From NCBI GenBank assembly GCA_036924085.1, contig JAVGWX010000019.1:3374141-3438140 (forward strand): a stretch of 64,000 bases of DNA. The letters are read 5' to 3'. This DNA is from Ariolimax columbianus (lineage: Eukaryota; Mollusca; Gastropoda; Stylommatophora; Arionidae). Every line of letters begins with the position of its first letter. Positions within the stretch are counted from its first letter, which is position 1. This document shows, piece after piece, positions 1 to 11,215 of this stretch. The translations under genes and the position numbers were made by a program. The notes beneath the pieces were generated by a model that worked only from the letters and a program-made list of their open reading frames with translations, searched no databases and was not told where the DNA came from.

Positions 1-708
1 TGTAGCTTGTAGACTTGATGTATTGATTAGTAGAAAATGTCTGATTTTAAAATTATACGCAAACTAGATAAAACATGACTATGCGCCCGAAGGCTAGACT
101 CACGGCCGTGCATCATGCTAGCTTTAGTCAGACACGAAGAGTTATCCTTGTTAAGGAAATGCGCTGTTTGACCGACTCACTGAGACATCTCCCGTATCCT
201 GTTATCATATCCTTTAAGCTGGAACCTATTTCTGAGTACATGAGATGAGATATGAAACGACGGATAACAAAAATGAGATATGCATCTAGGGCTCATTGTA
301 ATCTGTCTGTGCTTTTTATTATGCTCATGTACATCCTTGACTTTGATCTAACAATAACTAGAGTTTTTGTTAATGGCAACAATGCCAGCTCTTCTGGGGA
401 TGTCTTTTACCTGAACTCACGCAGCCATCCGGATCTTTCTTAGAAGAGTCTGCCGCTTCAATAGACGACCTGTATGGTCTGCATCGAGTCTACAACTAGC
501 AGAACATTTCACAGAAAATCAAGCTATGCATTGATATAACATGTGTCGACCCCACATGATGTACGTTCCCTCTAGAAGCCTGGACTGTTCTGTGACACCA
601 GACGCGGTTGGAGCAAGGGGCGAGTTCGTACCTTCTACTGCTATGACCGAGTCTCTAACGACGAAATCTCCCGACGCACATAATTGAGAACAGACACCAT
701 GATCAACA
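1..708. other. Unique sequence, no supported gene
   Basis: No repeat array or recognisable coding domain is visible. A 63-codon plus-strand open frame at 252-443 has no motif I recognise and looks like chance. Confidence 0.5.
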
Positions 709-1012
709 CTAGCCGGTAGGATCTACTTGGACATGCTGCCCACCATGTCAGGGATGTCCAGTAGCCGGTAAGCTCTACTTGGACATATTGCCTGCCTTGT
801 CAGGATGTCCACTAGCCGGTAGGATCTACTTGGACATGTTGCCCGCCTTGTCAGGATGTCCACTACCCGGTAGGATATACTTGGACATGTTGCTCGCCTT
901 GTCAGGGATGTCCACTACCCTTTAGGACTTACTTGGACATGTTGCCGCCTTGTCAGGATGTCCACTAGCCGGTAGGATCTACTTGGACATTTCCGCCTTG
1001 TCGAAGATGTCC
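709..1012. repeat. 51-bp minisatellite, about 6 copies
   Basis: Units begin CTAGCCGGTAGGATCTACTT and end TTGTCAGGATGTCCA. Copies differ by a few substitutions and by 1-5 bp deletions; the last copy is shortened by loss of the GTTG segment. Confidence 0.92.
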
Positions 1013-1754
1013 AGACCAACTAATCAAAGAAGGGATACGTCATTCTCCGTCATGATCTTGCCCCGCTACCATCCACGCTCCACGCAGGTCGGTCAAAACC
1101 TTGATGCATACATCTAAGGACTCATTCAGCTTCTCATCGTACTCACGGACGGTTAACCGCCCTTCGTTGCCAACCCGTCTAGGAGCTTAGCTAAATGACT
1201 CATTCGTTAACAGTTCCATTCTTGTGAACTTAGATCTGAAACTGCCAATATTTCTCATCTGCCGTCCTCTGAAGTGTCAGATTGATCATCCAGCTTTACT
1301 TTTAAAATATAATTTCTGTGCTAATTGAATGCAGTGTTAGAAGGCAAGAATAGCAAGTCACAAATGCTGAGACAGTTCAGTCATTATCTTTCAAGGCAAA
1401 TAATGCACTCAAACACGAGATGAACAGGCGAGAGAAATTCAAATCTCATTCCGAGATTAAAGTTTTTTTTATCTTCTTCGAGTTCAATTCTACATAAGCC
1501 AGATTGAGAAAGGAAGGTTTCTAGGAAGAATCTCAGAAAAAAGATGAAAAGAAAGGGTTTCCATGTGGTATCATTTTTTAGACGTAAGATCGCGATCGGA
1601 ATGAGATCTGAAGAGTAATGCCACGGCATGCATGCACCGGCACACTGCTCGCTAGCAGCCTGACTGACACGAGTGAGGCAGAAAGATTGAGAGAGGATAA
1701 CGAAGGAAGAAGAAATACATACAGTACAAATGCGATAACAAAAGAAAGTGATAA
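1013..1754. other. Unique stretch with a short minus-strand open segment
   Basis: No repeat is obvious. On the minus strand about 1035-1165 reads as roughly 44 codons without a stop (GRLTVREYDEKLNESLDVC and onwards), charged and helix-like. I do not recognise it; it could be chance, an exon or an element relic. An 81-codon minus frame at 1384-1629 has no recognisable domain. Confidence 0.3.
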
Positions 1755-2012
1755 AAGAATTATGTCATGTGAGAATTATGGGATGTAATACGTATTTGAT
1801 GTAATACTTATATAAAGTAATAATTACATAATGTCATAATTATGTAATTTAAGACTTCTATACTGTAAGACGTATGTAATGGAAGATCTATGGGATGTAA
1901 TCATTATTTAATGTATGATTTATGTGATGTAAGATTAATGCGACGTAAAAATTATGTGATGTTAGAAATATGTTATGTAAGAAATATGTGATGTATAATA
2001 ATGTGATGTAAA
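1755..2012. repeat. Degenerate AT-rich repeat around a GTGATGTAAGA motif
   Basis: The words ATTATGTGATGTAA and ATGTGATGTAAGA recur about every 15-20 bp with many substitutions. It looks like an old, decaying minisatellite. Confidence 0.7.
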
Positions 2013-2346
2013 GCTAAGACAGATAATGCAGGTCAAAGGAGAGCTAGTTAATAGAAGGAGAACACAAATCATAGAACTTAGAGAAAGTTAAAAAGATAGA
2101 GAGAAAACTACACACCCAGAGCATGTACTGGAATGATCCTAGTAAATGAAGACAGAGTGGCAAACATAGTGACAGTTCTAATTTGACAAAAATAGTGACA
2201 GTTGTAATGTGACGATCTTAGTGTGATGAACTTAGTGACGGACAAAAGACGCAAAAGAAACAGGAGAGTTAATAAAATATTACGTAATTCAGATTGGTGT
2301 CGTCAGATGAACTCTCTTGTGGACGTATTTGAGAGTCAACGAATAT

Positions 2347-3633
2347 GGGTATGTGGGTAATGGTGTATGTGTTTGTGAGTAATGGTGTATGTGTTTGTGA
2401 GTAATGGTGTATGTGTTTGTGATTAATGGTGTATGTGTTTGTGAGTAATGGTGTATGTGTTTGGGAGAAATGGTGTATGTGTTTTTGAGCAAGAGTGTAT
2501 GTGCTTGTGAGTAATGGTTAATGTGTTTTTGACCAAATAGTGTATGTGTTTGTGAGTAATGGTGTATGTGTTTTTGAGCAAGAGTGTATGTGTTTGTGAG
2601 TAATGGTGTATGTGTTTTTGAGCAAGAGTGTATGTGTTTGTGAGTAATGGTGTATGTGCTTTTGAGCAAGAGTGTATGTGTTTGTGAGTCATGGTGTATG
2701 TGTTTTTGAGCAAGAGTGTATGTGTTTGTGAGTAATAGTGTATGTGTTTTTGAGCAAGAGTGTATGTGTTTGTGAGTAATGGTGTATGTGTTTTTGAGCA
2801 AGAGTGTATGTGTTTGCGAGTAATGGTGTATGTGTTTTTGAGTAATTGCGTATGTGTTTTTGAGCAAGAGTGTATGTATTTGTGAGCAATGGTGTATGTG
2901 TTTTTGAGCAAGAGTGTATGTGTTTGTGAGTAATGGTGTATGTGTTTTTGAGCAATGGTATGTGCTTGTGAGTAATGGTGTATGTGTTTTTGAGCAAGAG
3001 TGTATGTGTTTGTGAGTAATGGTGTATGTGCTTTTGAGCAAGAGTGTATGTGTTTGTGAGTCATGGTGTATGTGTTTTTGAGCAATGGTATGTGCTTGTG
3101 AGTAATGGTGTATGTGTTTTTGAGCAAGAGTGTATGTGTTTGTGAGTAATGGTGTATGTGCTTTTGAGCAAGAGTGTATGTGTTGTTGAGCAAGAGTGTA
3201 TGTATTTGTGAGTAATGGTGTATGTGTTTTTGAGCAAGAGTGTATGTGTTTGTGAGTAATGGTGTATGTGTTTTTGAGCAAGAGTGTATGTGTTTGTGAG
3301 TAATGGTGTATGTGTTTTTGAGTAATGGTGTATGTGTTTTTGAGCAAGAGTGTATGTGTTTATGAGTAATGGTGTATGTGTTTTTGAGCAATGGTATATG
3401 TTTGTGAGTAATTTGGTATGTGTTTTTGAGCAAGAGTGTATGTGTTTGTGAGTAAAGATGCTTGTGTTTGTTAGTAAGGGTGTATGTGTTTGTGAGTAAG
3501 GGTGTATGTGTTTGTGAGTAGTAGTTTACATGTATGTGCGTGAAAATGTATGCGTATGCGTGATAATTGCTATTTTTGAGTAATGATGTTTGTAAGTAAT
3601 GATGTTTGTGAGTAATGATGTTTGTGAGTAATG
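2347..3633. repeat. 22-bp minisatellite with 44-bp higher-order period
   Basis: Two unit types alternate over much of the array: GTGTATGTGTTTGTGAGTAA(TG) and GTGTATGTGTTTTTGAGCAA(GA), so the true period is often 44 bp. Because 22 is not a multiple of 3 and the minus-strand unit lacks stops, minus frames of 352 and 424 codons are open and overlap each other; none is a credible protein. The right edge decays into a 15-16 bp GTAATGATGTTTGTGA repeat (3595-3633). Confidence 0.95.
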
Positions 3634-3707
3634 AAGGTATATAGTCCACTTCGGCGACAAAAGCCTGTTCCCCAAATTTTCTTTGATCACTATGCATTCA
3701 ACATAAT

Positions 3708-3882
3708 CTAACCAGGAGGTGTGTGGAAGGCCGCCAAATTGTAACCACCGATATTTACTAACCAGGAGGTGTGTGGATGGCCGCAAAATTGTAACCACCG
3801 ATCTTTACTAACCAGGATGTGTTTGGATGGCCGCCAAATTGTAACCACCGATCTTCACTTACCAGGAGGTGTTTAAACGGCG
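3708..3882. repeat. 50-bp minisatellite, about 3.5 copies
   Basis: Units start CTAACCAGGAGGTGTGTGGA and contain GTAACCACCGAT. Starts at 3708, 3758 and 3808 give an exact 50-bp period. Confidence 0.93.
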
Positions 3883-4762
3883 GCAAAGATGTGACAATGA
3901 TGGAACGAGTTGCCTCCCATCTGTAATGACCACGTCATGATTTCAGCTTTGATGGACTGGTACATGGTAGGAGAAGATGGTTATATGTCAAAGTATGGCA
4001 CAACGGCGACGGTTTAGCATAGTAAAGGTGTTTCCGAGACCAGTTCATGACTCCGCCCACATCAGTGTGTCGCGAAAATGCGCCTCTTTATGTGTATGTA
4101 GAACGACTCAAAACGTTTCTCATCTCTCTGGAGAGCAGTTAAAGTTTCGGAACAGTTAAGCGTAATATGGATGACGCAGCGTATATCTGTGACTTTGTTT
4201 TCAGTGAAAACCTATGCTGGTTCTACAATTGAATCATTGCGTTTAAAGAGCGGCTTCCAGGCCGACCCTTGGAATGATGTATGAATGGCATCGGAGTTTC
4301 GTTAGCTGCACAGGTAAATTAACTCTGGAGTGTTCTTGTATATGAGTAACCGTCTGATTAGGACCTGGTTCATTGCATAGAACCACTGTAACCTCCCACA
4401 CATGTCCAGACAGTCGATTCAAATAGTTGCGTTTAGATCTATCAACCTCATCATCTGGCACCACTTCTGTGAAACCGCGACTATCAAGGCTCAGACACAT
4501 TGTCGATATCAAGTTGTCAGCTGTAGAAGTGACCGTATGCTTCACTTGGATCTTAAAGGGAAGTATATTCATCAATATGAATGCAACATGATTATATTGA
4601 TGCTGTCATATACATCTAAAAGAAAGTTATATGATGTAATCTTGTCTTTAGTGCCCCGGATCATCCAGTGTAGCTTTATGAAAGTCCTGATGCATGCCTT
4701 GCTTTATGTGTTGTCCTATGTTAGCACCAATATCTCCCTCAGTACATAGTGTCCCTGCTAGT
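3883..4762. other. Unique stretch, no supported gene
   Basis: Overlapping frames of 110 codons (minus, 4243-4575) and 115 codons (plus, 4402-4749) occupy the same DNA. Neither has a motif I recognise, a signal peptide or a compositional bias that would favour it. Confidence 0.4.
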
Positions 4763-5195
4763 TCCTATCTCTCCCTCGCTACATGTGTTGTCCCACATAA
4801 CACCAGATCTCTCCCTCTCTACATGTGTTGTCCCACAACAACCCCTATCTCTCCTTCGCTACATGTGTTGTCCCACAACAGCTCCCATCTCTCCCTCGCT
4901 ACATGTGTTGTCCCACACAACACCAGATCTCTCCCTCTCTACATGTGTTGTCCCACACAACCTCTATCTCTCCCTCTCTACATGTGTTGTCCCACACCAC
5001 CCCTATCTCTCCCTCGCTACACGTGTTGTCCCACACAACCTCTATCTCTCCTTCGCTACATGTGTTGTCCCACAACAGCCACGATCTCTCTCTCTCTCTC
5101 GCTACACGTGTTGTCTCACACCACCCCGATCTCTCCCTCGCTACATGTGTTGGCCACAACAGCCCAGATATCTCTTTCGCTACACGTGTTTACCT
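4763..5195. repeat. 37-40 bp minisatellite, about 11 copies
   Basis: The core is CTCTCCCTCGCTACATGTGT followed by TGTCCCACA and a variable 8-12 bp spacer. Open frames over it on both strands are translations of the unit, not genes. Confidence 0.95.
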
Positions 5196-5754
5196 AATGT
5201 CCATCCTGCGCTTCTCCATCTTAATGGTCAAGCACGTGGCGTGGAGACCGCTTGTCCCAGTGGAAAGGTTCCCGCTAACTTGATTATAAGTCGCGAATTG
5301 ATAAGCACGCAAGGTATATGCCTTTTCAAAAAGTCTATAATATAAAAATACATTGTGAATCGTACTGGCGACAGCATGGGCAAGCTGTTTCAACACTGCA
5401 GTCCTATCAATCCCGTTCTGGACCGCATCAATGGGGGCGTATTAATGACTTTGACAGCAGGAGGAACGCATCCCAACTGTTAAAAGAAAGTAATAACTTT
5501 GATAGCTCGAGAAACGTATGACACCTGTTACCTTCTCTGCGTGCCTTAAGGTCGGTCTGACAGCCAGCTACTCATTTGGCTATTTCAGTCCAATAAGGAA
5601 AGACAGCGGGGAATAAAATTGTGAAATATTAGATAAAAATAATTTTACACTTATTCAAGACATGATGATTGGTAATTCCAACCAAGAGAAGTGCAAGCGC
5701 ACTTAGGTTGGTTCAGTAGTTGGGGTGCCTGTTAGCAAAGTAACTTTTTACGTT
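5196..5754. other. Unique stretch with a degenerate ~48-bp duplication
   Basis: About 5442-5530 contains two diverged copies of TAATGACTTTGACAGC... and TAATAACTTTGATAGC..., each ending near CTGTTA. Nothing else is recognised. Confidence 0.4.
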
Positions 5755-6130
5755 AGGCTTCGTGGTTAAGTGACACGGATCACAATTCGAAGATGCTGGG
5801 TTCGCTCCCTATCATAAAACCGGCCGTTACCCCGGGGAAGCAAACCGTAATACAGATTGAAGCAGACCCTTACATAAAATGAATGCCGAAGTCGGATACA
5901 CTAAACTGACAGGCGCAATTAAAAACACAGTGCAATGCACGCAGTTTTGTAAAATAGAGAAAGAAGGAGAACGCAAACAAAAATATTTAAAAAAAATAAT
6001 ACAGCAGTAATTGTCGCTATCCACTAATATCAGTTTTGTAGAATAGAGAAATAAGGTGAACGCAATCAAAAACTATTTTTTTTAAATAATACAGCAGAAA
6101 TTATCGCTATTCACTAATATCAGTTTTGTA
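5755..6130 (+). mobile_element. tRNA-derived SINE (family S1), tail region duplicated
   Basis: A pol III B box (GGGTTCGCTCCC) follows an A-box-like GTGGTTAAGTGACACGG. The body has the family landmarks CCGGCCGTTACCCCGGGGAA, GAAGCAGACCCTTACATAAAATG and GAAGTCGGATACACT. The 3' part (GTTTTGTA..AATAGAGAAA through CACTAATATCA) occurs twice, about 5951-6035 and 6036-6130, as a tandem duplication. Copies of the same family lie at 7028, 16213 and 32715. Confidence 0.8.
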
Positions 6131-6199
6131 TCGACGTTGTGAGATCAGCACAGTAAACCATGATTGTTCTGCATGTCTATAGGTTTATTCATCCCGTTT

Positions 6200-6528
6200 A
6201 GAGATGAACACCTATTACAGTTCCGTACGTGCCCTAGGGGAGAGCAGACTAACGTCAGGGCAAGAAGTACACTGGTTAAAACCCGCACCTTACTTCCTCG
6301 TAGGTCTCCCTGGACACGGGCTAACAGCCTGGATAACAATGTGGGAATCGACGGGATCCACATTGTTGTGAGCTACACGCAGATGAAGCTGAGCGTAACA
6401 CAAACGTCTGGAGGACAACACACAACCTTCATCAGCACGAAAGGGGTGTCAGAAGAGCTAGTACAATCCGCTGGCTAACGCCATTTTCAGAGAGCACAAA
6501 AAAGTTATATTATTCATTGTTGGCATTA
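6200..6528 (+). mobile_element. Composite repeat C1, copy 1 (unique body)
   Basis: It shares with 27000-27245, 35650-35815, 30985-31200 (minus) and 37040-37300 (minus) the ordered words TTCCTCGTAGG, ACGGGCT, GTGGGAATCGACG, GACACGCAGATGAAG, CTTCATCAGCACG and TTTTCAGAG.GCACAAAA. One degenerate 5' unit (CTAACGTCAGGG..GTACACTGG) is visible near 6249. It runs directly into the CAACATCAACAG array, which I read as its expanded simple-sequence tail. A 104-codon frame here is not a recognised protein. Confidence 0.75.
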
Positions 6529-7022
6529 AACAACAGCACCAACATCAACAGCACCAACATCAACAGCACCAACATCAACAGCATCAACATCACCAACAAC
6601 AGCAGCACCAACATCAACAGCACCAACATCAACAGCACCAACATCAACAGCACCAACATCAACAGCACCAACATCAACAGCACCAACATCAACAGCACCA
6701 ACATCAACAGCACCAACATCAACAGCACCAACATCAACAGCACCAACATCAACAGCACCATCAACAGCATCAACATCACCAACATCAACAGCACCAACAA
6801 GAGCACCAACAACAGCAATACCAACAACAACAGCACCAACATCAACAGCACCAACATCAACAGCACCATAATCAACAGCACCAACATCAACAGCACCAAC
6901 ATCAACAGCACCAACATCAACAGCACCAACATCAACAGCACCAACAAGAGCACCAACAAGAGCACCAACAACAGCAATACCAACATCAACATCACCAACA
7001 ACAACACCAACAACATCAATAG
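6529..7022. repeat. 15-bp CAACATCAACAGCAC array
   Basis: The unit CACCAACATCAACAG repeats about 30 times with CAACAG and CAACAAGAG variants. A period divisible by three and no stops leave both strands open (INSTN repeats on plus, LMLVL repeats on minus); these are array translations. It starts exactly where repeat C1 ends. Confidence 0.95.
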
Positions 7023-7027
7023 CACCG

Positions 7028-7270
7028 GGGACGTCGTGGGGTTGTGGATAAGCGACACGGCTCACAATCTAAAGGTGCTGGGTTTAATCCCCACCACAGC
7101 ACCGGGGAAGAAAACCCTTAGAAAATGCGGGAGGAAGCAGACCCTTTCATAAAATGCATGCTGAAGTCAGATGCATTGGGCCGACAGGCGCAAAAATAAA
7201 AATCACAGTGCAACGCACAACGCCATGGGGAATAGAGAAATAAGGCGAACGCAACAACAAAAATCAATAG
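7028..7270 (+). mobile_element. tRNA-derived SINE (family S1)
   Basis: A-box region GTTGTGGATAAGCGACACGG and B box GGGTTTAATCCC are followed by GCACCGGGGAAG, GGAGGAAGCAGACCCTTTCA, ATGCATGCTGAAGTCAGATG and a tail AATAGAGAAATAAGGCGAAC ending in CAACAACAAAAA. It separates two CAACAGCAC-type arrays, so it either inserted into one array or both arrays grew from AAC-rich tails. Confidence 0.85.
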
Positions 7271-7650
7271 CACCAACAACATCAACAAAACAACAGCACC
7301 AACATCAACAGTACCAACAACAACAGCACACACATCAACATCACCAACAACAGCAGCAACAATAACAGCACCAACACAAAAATCACCACCTACAAAAGCA
7401 CTATCAAAGGCACCACCACCAACAGCATCCAGAGCACCTCCAACAACAAAACTACCAACAACACCAACAACAACACTACCAACAACAGCACAACCAACAA
7501 CAGCACTACCAACAATAACACCACCAACAACAGCACCACCAACAACAACACCTCCAAAAAAGCGACCAACAACAGCGACACCAAAAAGAGCCACCAACAA
7601 CAGCACCACCAACAGAGCCACCAATAACAGCACCATCTCCAACAACAACC
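7271..7650. repeat. Degenerate CAACAGCACCAC array
   Basis: The composition is (CAA/CAC/CAG)n with frequent AACAACAGCACCACC words. It begins at the AAC-rich tail of the SINE at 7028-7270. Open frames of 64 and 199 codons over it are low-complexity. Confidence 0.85.
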
Positions 7651-8329
7651 TTTGTTTTCTAACCAATCTGTATTCCCATGTGTGATCGTGAACGCATATC
7701 CATCTCTTCTGTCTCACCTAAATCTCCACGTGTATTAGTCATAGTCCACAGCCAAGATCAACTTGAAGAAGTCAACCAATCCGTATGTACTTACGTCTGC
7801 TGGCATGTATGTCTGTGTTACTACACCAGATTACCATGTCCTCCAACAGTACTCACAGACTCAGAGTATTAATTTCAGAATCAATTGTGACTTCCGTTTC
7901 CTGTTTGCCAAATAGTCCACTCGTCTGCTAGTATTTCATGGGCGCACATTTGTTCGCTGAGGCCTTTTGATGTTGCTGTTAGCACCGATTTTTGCTACAT
8001 TTTTCTGAGTCTCATCTATGGTCCGAATTCTCTTTCACCCCATCTACTTTCACCATATTGAAATTAAACAATTTCTCCTGGCTCTTTGTCTTTCACTTCA
8101 TTTGATCAATTAGATTTTTGTCCATGTTTTACTGCCTTGTATTATTTGTGTACGTGACTAGTTTTCTCATGTCTCCTTTCAATACAGCTTCTTAGCAATT
8201 GTCTGCAGACCTAGATTTATGTTGGAATATAATCAATATCAATAACGCTTTTCAGACAGGAGCAGTTCAAGATCAGAAGCTTCAAATTAAATAGAACGTA
8301 TCTTTAATTATCCACAACATACTAAACAG
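7651..8329. other. Unique stretch, no supported gene
   Basis: No repeat or coding domain is recognised. It is TTT/CTC-rich between 8000 and 8200. Confidence 0.4.
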
Positions 8330-9943
8330 ACCATATCTAGGACTGTCCTCCCCAACCTAAACAGACCTTATCTAGGACTGTCCTTACCAACCTAAACATA
8401 CCTAATATGGAACTGTTCTCACCAACCTAAACATACCTTATATGGGACTGTCCTCACCAACCTAAACAGACCTAATATGGGACTGTCCTCACATAACTAA
8501 AGAGACCTTATCTGGGACTGTACTCAACAACCTACACAGACCGTATCTGGGACTGTCCTCACCAACCTAAACAGACCTTATCTGGGATTGTCTTCACCAA
8601 TCTAAACAGACCTTATCTGGGACTGTCCTCACCAACATAAACCGACATACTATGATACTGACCTCACCAACCTAAACAGACCTTATCTGGGACTGTCCTC
8701 ACCAACGTAAACAGATCTAGTCTGGAAATGTCCTCACCAACCTAAGCAGACCGTACCAAAGAATGTCCCCACCATCCTAAACAGATCTGACAAAGGACTA
8801 TCTTCACCGACCTAAACAGACCTATTATGGGACTGTCCTCACCAACGTAAACAGACCGTATCTAGGACTGTCCTCACCAACATAAACAAACCGTATCTAG
8901 GACTGTCCTCCCCAACCTAAACATACCTTATCTAGGACTGTCCTCCCCAACCTAAGCAGACCGTATCTGGGACTTTCTTCACCAACCTAAACCGACATAA
9001 TATTATACTGTCCTCACCAACCTAAACAGACCTAATATGGGACTGTCCTCACCAACCTAAACAGACATAATATGATACTGTCCTCACCAACCTAAACAGA
9101 CCTAATATGGGACTGCCCTAACCAACCTAAACAGACCATACCAAGGACTTTCCTCACCAACCTAAACAGACCATACCAAGGACTGTCCTCACCAACCTAA
9201 ACAGATCTAACCAAGGACTGTCCTCACCAACCTAATCAGATCTAACCACGGACTTCCCTAACCAACCTAAACAGATCTGACCAAGGACTTCCTAACCAAC
9301 CTAAACAGATTTGACCAAGGACTGTCCTCACCAACCTAAACCGATCTAACCACGGACTTCCCTAACCAACCTAAACCGATCTAACCACGGACTTCCCTAA
9401 CCAACCTAAACAGATCTGACCAAGGACTTCCCTAACCAACCTAAACAGATCTGACAAAGCACTTCCCTAACCAACCTAAACAGATCTAACCACGGACTTC
9501 CCTAACCAACCTAAACAATTCTGACCAACGACTGTCCTCACCAACCTAAACAGATCTGACCAACGACTGTCCTCACCAACCTAAACAGATCTGACCAACG
9601 ACTGTCCTCACCAACCTAAACAGATCTGAACAAGGACTGTCCTCACCAATCTAAACAGATCTGAACAAGGACTGTCCTCACCAACCTAAACAGATCTGAA
9701 CAACGACTGTCCTCACCAACCCAAACAGATCTGACCAACGACTGTCCTCACCAACCTAAACAGATCTGAACGACTGTTCTCACCAACCTAAACAGATCTG
9801 AACAAGGACTGTCCTCACCAACCTAAACAGATCTAAACAAGGACTGTCCTCACTAACCTAAACAGATCTGACCAACGACTGTCCTCACCAACCTAAACAG
9901 ATCTGAACAAGGACTGTCCTCACCAACCTAAACAGATCTGAAC
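8330..9943. repeat. 35-bp minisatellite, about 46 copies, two subfamilies
   Basis: The unit is CCTAAACAGACCT(TATCTGG) followed by GACTGTCCTCACCAA. Left copies (8330-9120) mostly carry GACCTTATCTGGGACTG or GACCTAATATGGGACTG. Right copies (9180-9943) carry GATCTGACCAAGGACT or GATCTGAACAACGACTG. A middle block (about 9240-9520) is enriched for GGACTTCCCTAACCAA. This is local homogenisation. Confidence 0.96.
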
Positions 9944-10023
9944 ATCAAATTATATAAAAATATTGAGAATTGCGTTCAGTGTTGACATCAATCATCGAAT
10001 TATTTGAAGATTGGTTAGAAATT

Positions 10024-10082
10024 TTCTTCTTCTTCTTCTTCTTCTTCTTCTTCTTCTTCTTCTTCTTCTTCTTCTTCTTCGT
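10024..10082. repeat. (TTC)19 microsatellite
   Basis: This is an almost perfect TTC run directly against dispersed repeat D1. On the minus strand it reads (GAA)n at the end of D1, consistent with a retroposon tail. Confidence 0.97.
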
Positions 10083-10433
10083 TCGCTCTCAATCTCGCGC
10101 TACCAAACCATGAAAGGGCTTAAGTAGCAGAATGTAGTCCAGAGAACGGAATACGTTGTGTCGTAGTTTACAGCTTGGCTGCGGTATTTACACCTTTCCG
10201 TCCACCACATCCGACTTCAGCAAGCATTTTTTGAGTACCGGGTTAATATTCCCTCTTCAATCCCTTCTCCTTATGCAGTCTGCTCTGTTGCAGCCTGTTA
10301 TCCAGGATCACCGCGTGGAGGTGTAGAAGGATCGTGGCAGCTATGGTTCGCTGGCCCTGACACTAGCAGTCGGCTATGGATCGCCGACCACAGCAGCTCA
10401 TGCGCTGCTCAGCATATTGATCCCGTTTGATAT
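10083..10433 (-). mobile_element. Dispersed repeat D1, copy 1 (SINE-like)
   Basis: About 350 bp are shared with 53845-54330, including GTAGCAGAATGTAGTCCAGA, GAACGGAAT.CGTTGTGT, TTTTTTGAGTACCGG and GGATCACC.CGTGGAGGTGT. It contains CATCCGACTTCAG.A..CATTTT, which also occurs in the S1 SINEs (16258-16284), suggesting a shared central domain. Orientation is taken from the (GAA)n at its left edge. I see no convincing pol III boxes. Confidence 0.65.
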
Positions 10434-10812
10434 CTAATACTAAGATTTGCTTAACAGAATTCACAGTTTTTATCTATTCTGTTCTCGTTTGTTTTGCCCT
10501 TGACGAAAGTCAATTTGTGTTAGGCATCGGCTAATCTCTCTTATAATTCGCATGTCATGTGTCCACGGTAGAATTTCGCTCTGCGTTCTGAGCACCATTG
10601 GTATGCTAACGCGCAAGGTGAACTCTACTGTGCAAGCAATGTGACAGAGACGGCGAGTAGCCGCGGTTATAGAGAGAAGTGTGTTGACAACATGAAAGTA
10701 CGGACTACCATCGTCCACATAATTATAATACATTTATTCCCTTTTTGATCCTGTTTAGCGAGAAGTAACATACACTATAGTTGAATAACTTAATCTTAGT
10801 GGCATTCTTGAT
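10434..10812. other. Unique stretch
   Basis: An 87-codon minus frame (10470-10733) has no recognisable domain. Nothing else is seen. Confidence 0.4.
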
Positions 10813-10996
10813 TTCTTTAGTTCCATATTTTCTCTTTCTTTAGTTCCATATTTTCTCTTTCTTTAGTTCCATATTTTCTCTTTCTTTAGTTCCATATTTT
10901 CTCTTTCTTTAGTTCCATATTTTCTATTTCTTTAGTTCCATATTTTCTCTTTCTTTAGTTCCATATTTTCTCTTTCTTTAGGTCCATATTTTCTCT
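10813..10996. repeat. 23-bp minisatellite, 8 copies
   Basis: The unit TTTAGTTCCATATTTTCTCT(TTC) is nearly identical across copies, with single changes at CTATTTC and TAGGTCC. Confidence 0.95.
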
Positions 10997-11019
10997 CAAA
11001 CTGAGGAAAGCCCTTCTCA

Positions 11020-11215
11020 TTTTATGTATCCAGGATATCCTGGATATGCTTTTCAGTAATCATCATTATTGATGAACCTAAACAAGCACCTCATCAGCTT
11101 AACGCTGGTAGGTCAGGCTCACGCACTGAAGCAAGCTACGTCACACATGTCCCTCACTCTCGTTTTATGTATCCTGGATATCCTGGTAATTCTGGATATG
11201 CTTTTCAGTAATCAG
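11020..11215. repeat. Duplicated TATCCxGGATATCCTGG segment around dispersed repeat D2
   Basis: TTTTATGTATCCAGGATATC...GGATATGCTTTTCAGTAATCA at 11020-11063 recurs at 11163-11213. Between them lies about 100 bp (11067-11165) matching the inverse of 14935-15032: AGCTT.ACGCTGGTAGGTCAG, ACGCA.TGAAGCAAGC and CTTCACTCTCG-type words. The flanking duplication could be an insertion-associated or tandem duplication. Confidence 0.6.

Noticed and set aside
2289..3697. Thr/His-rich 352- and 424-codon proteins
   Set aside because: They overlap each other in different frames over a 22-bp array.
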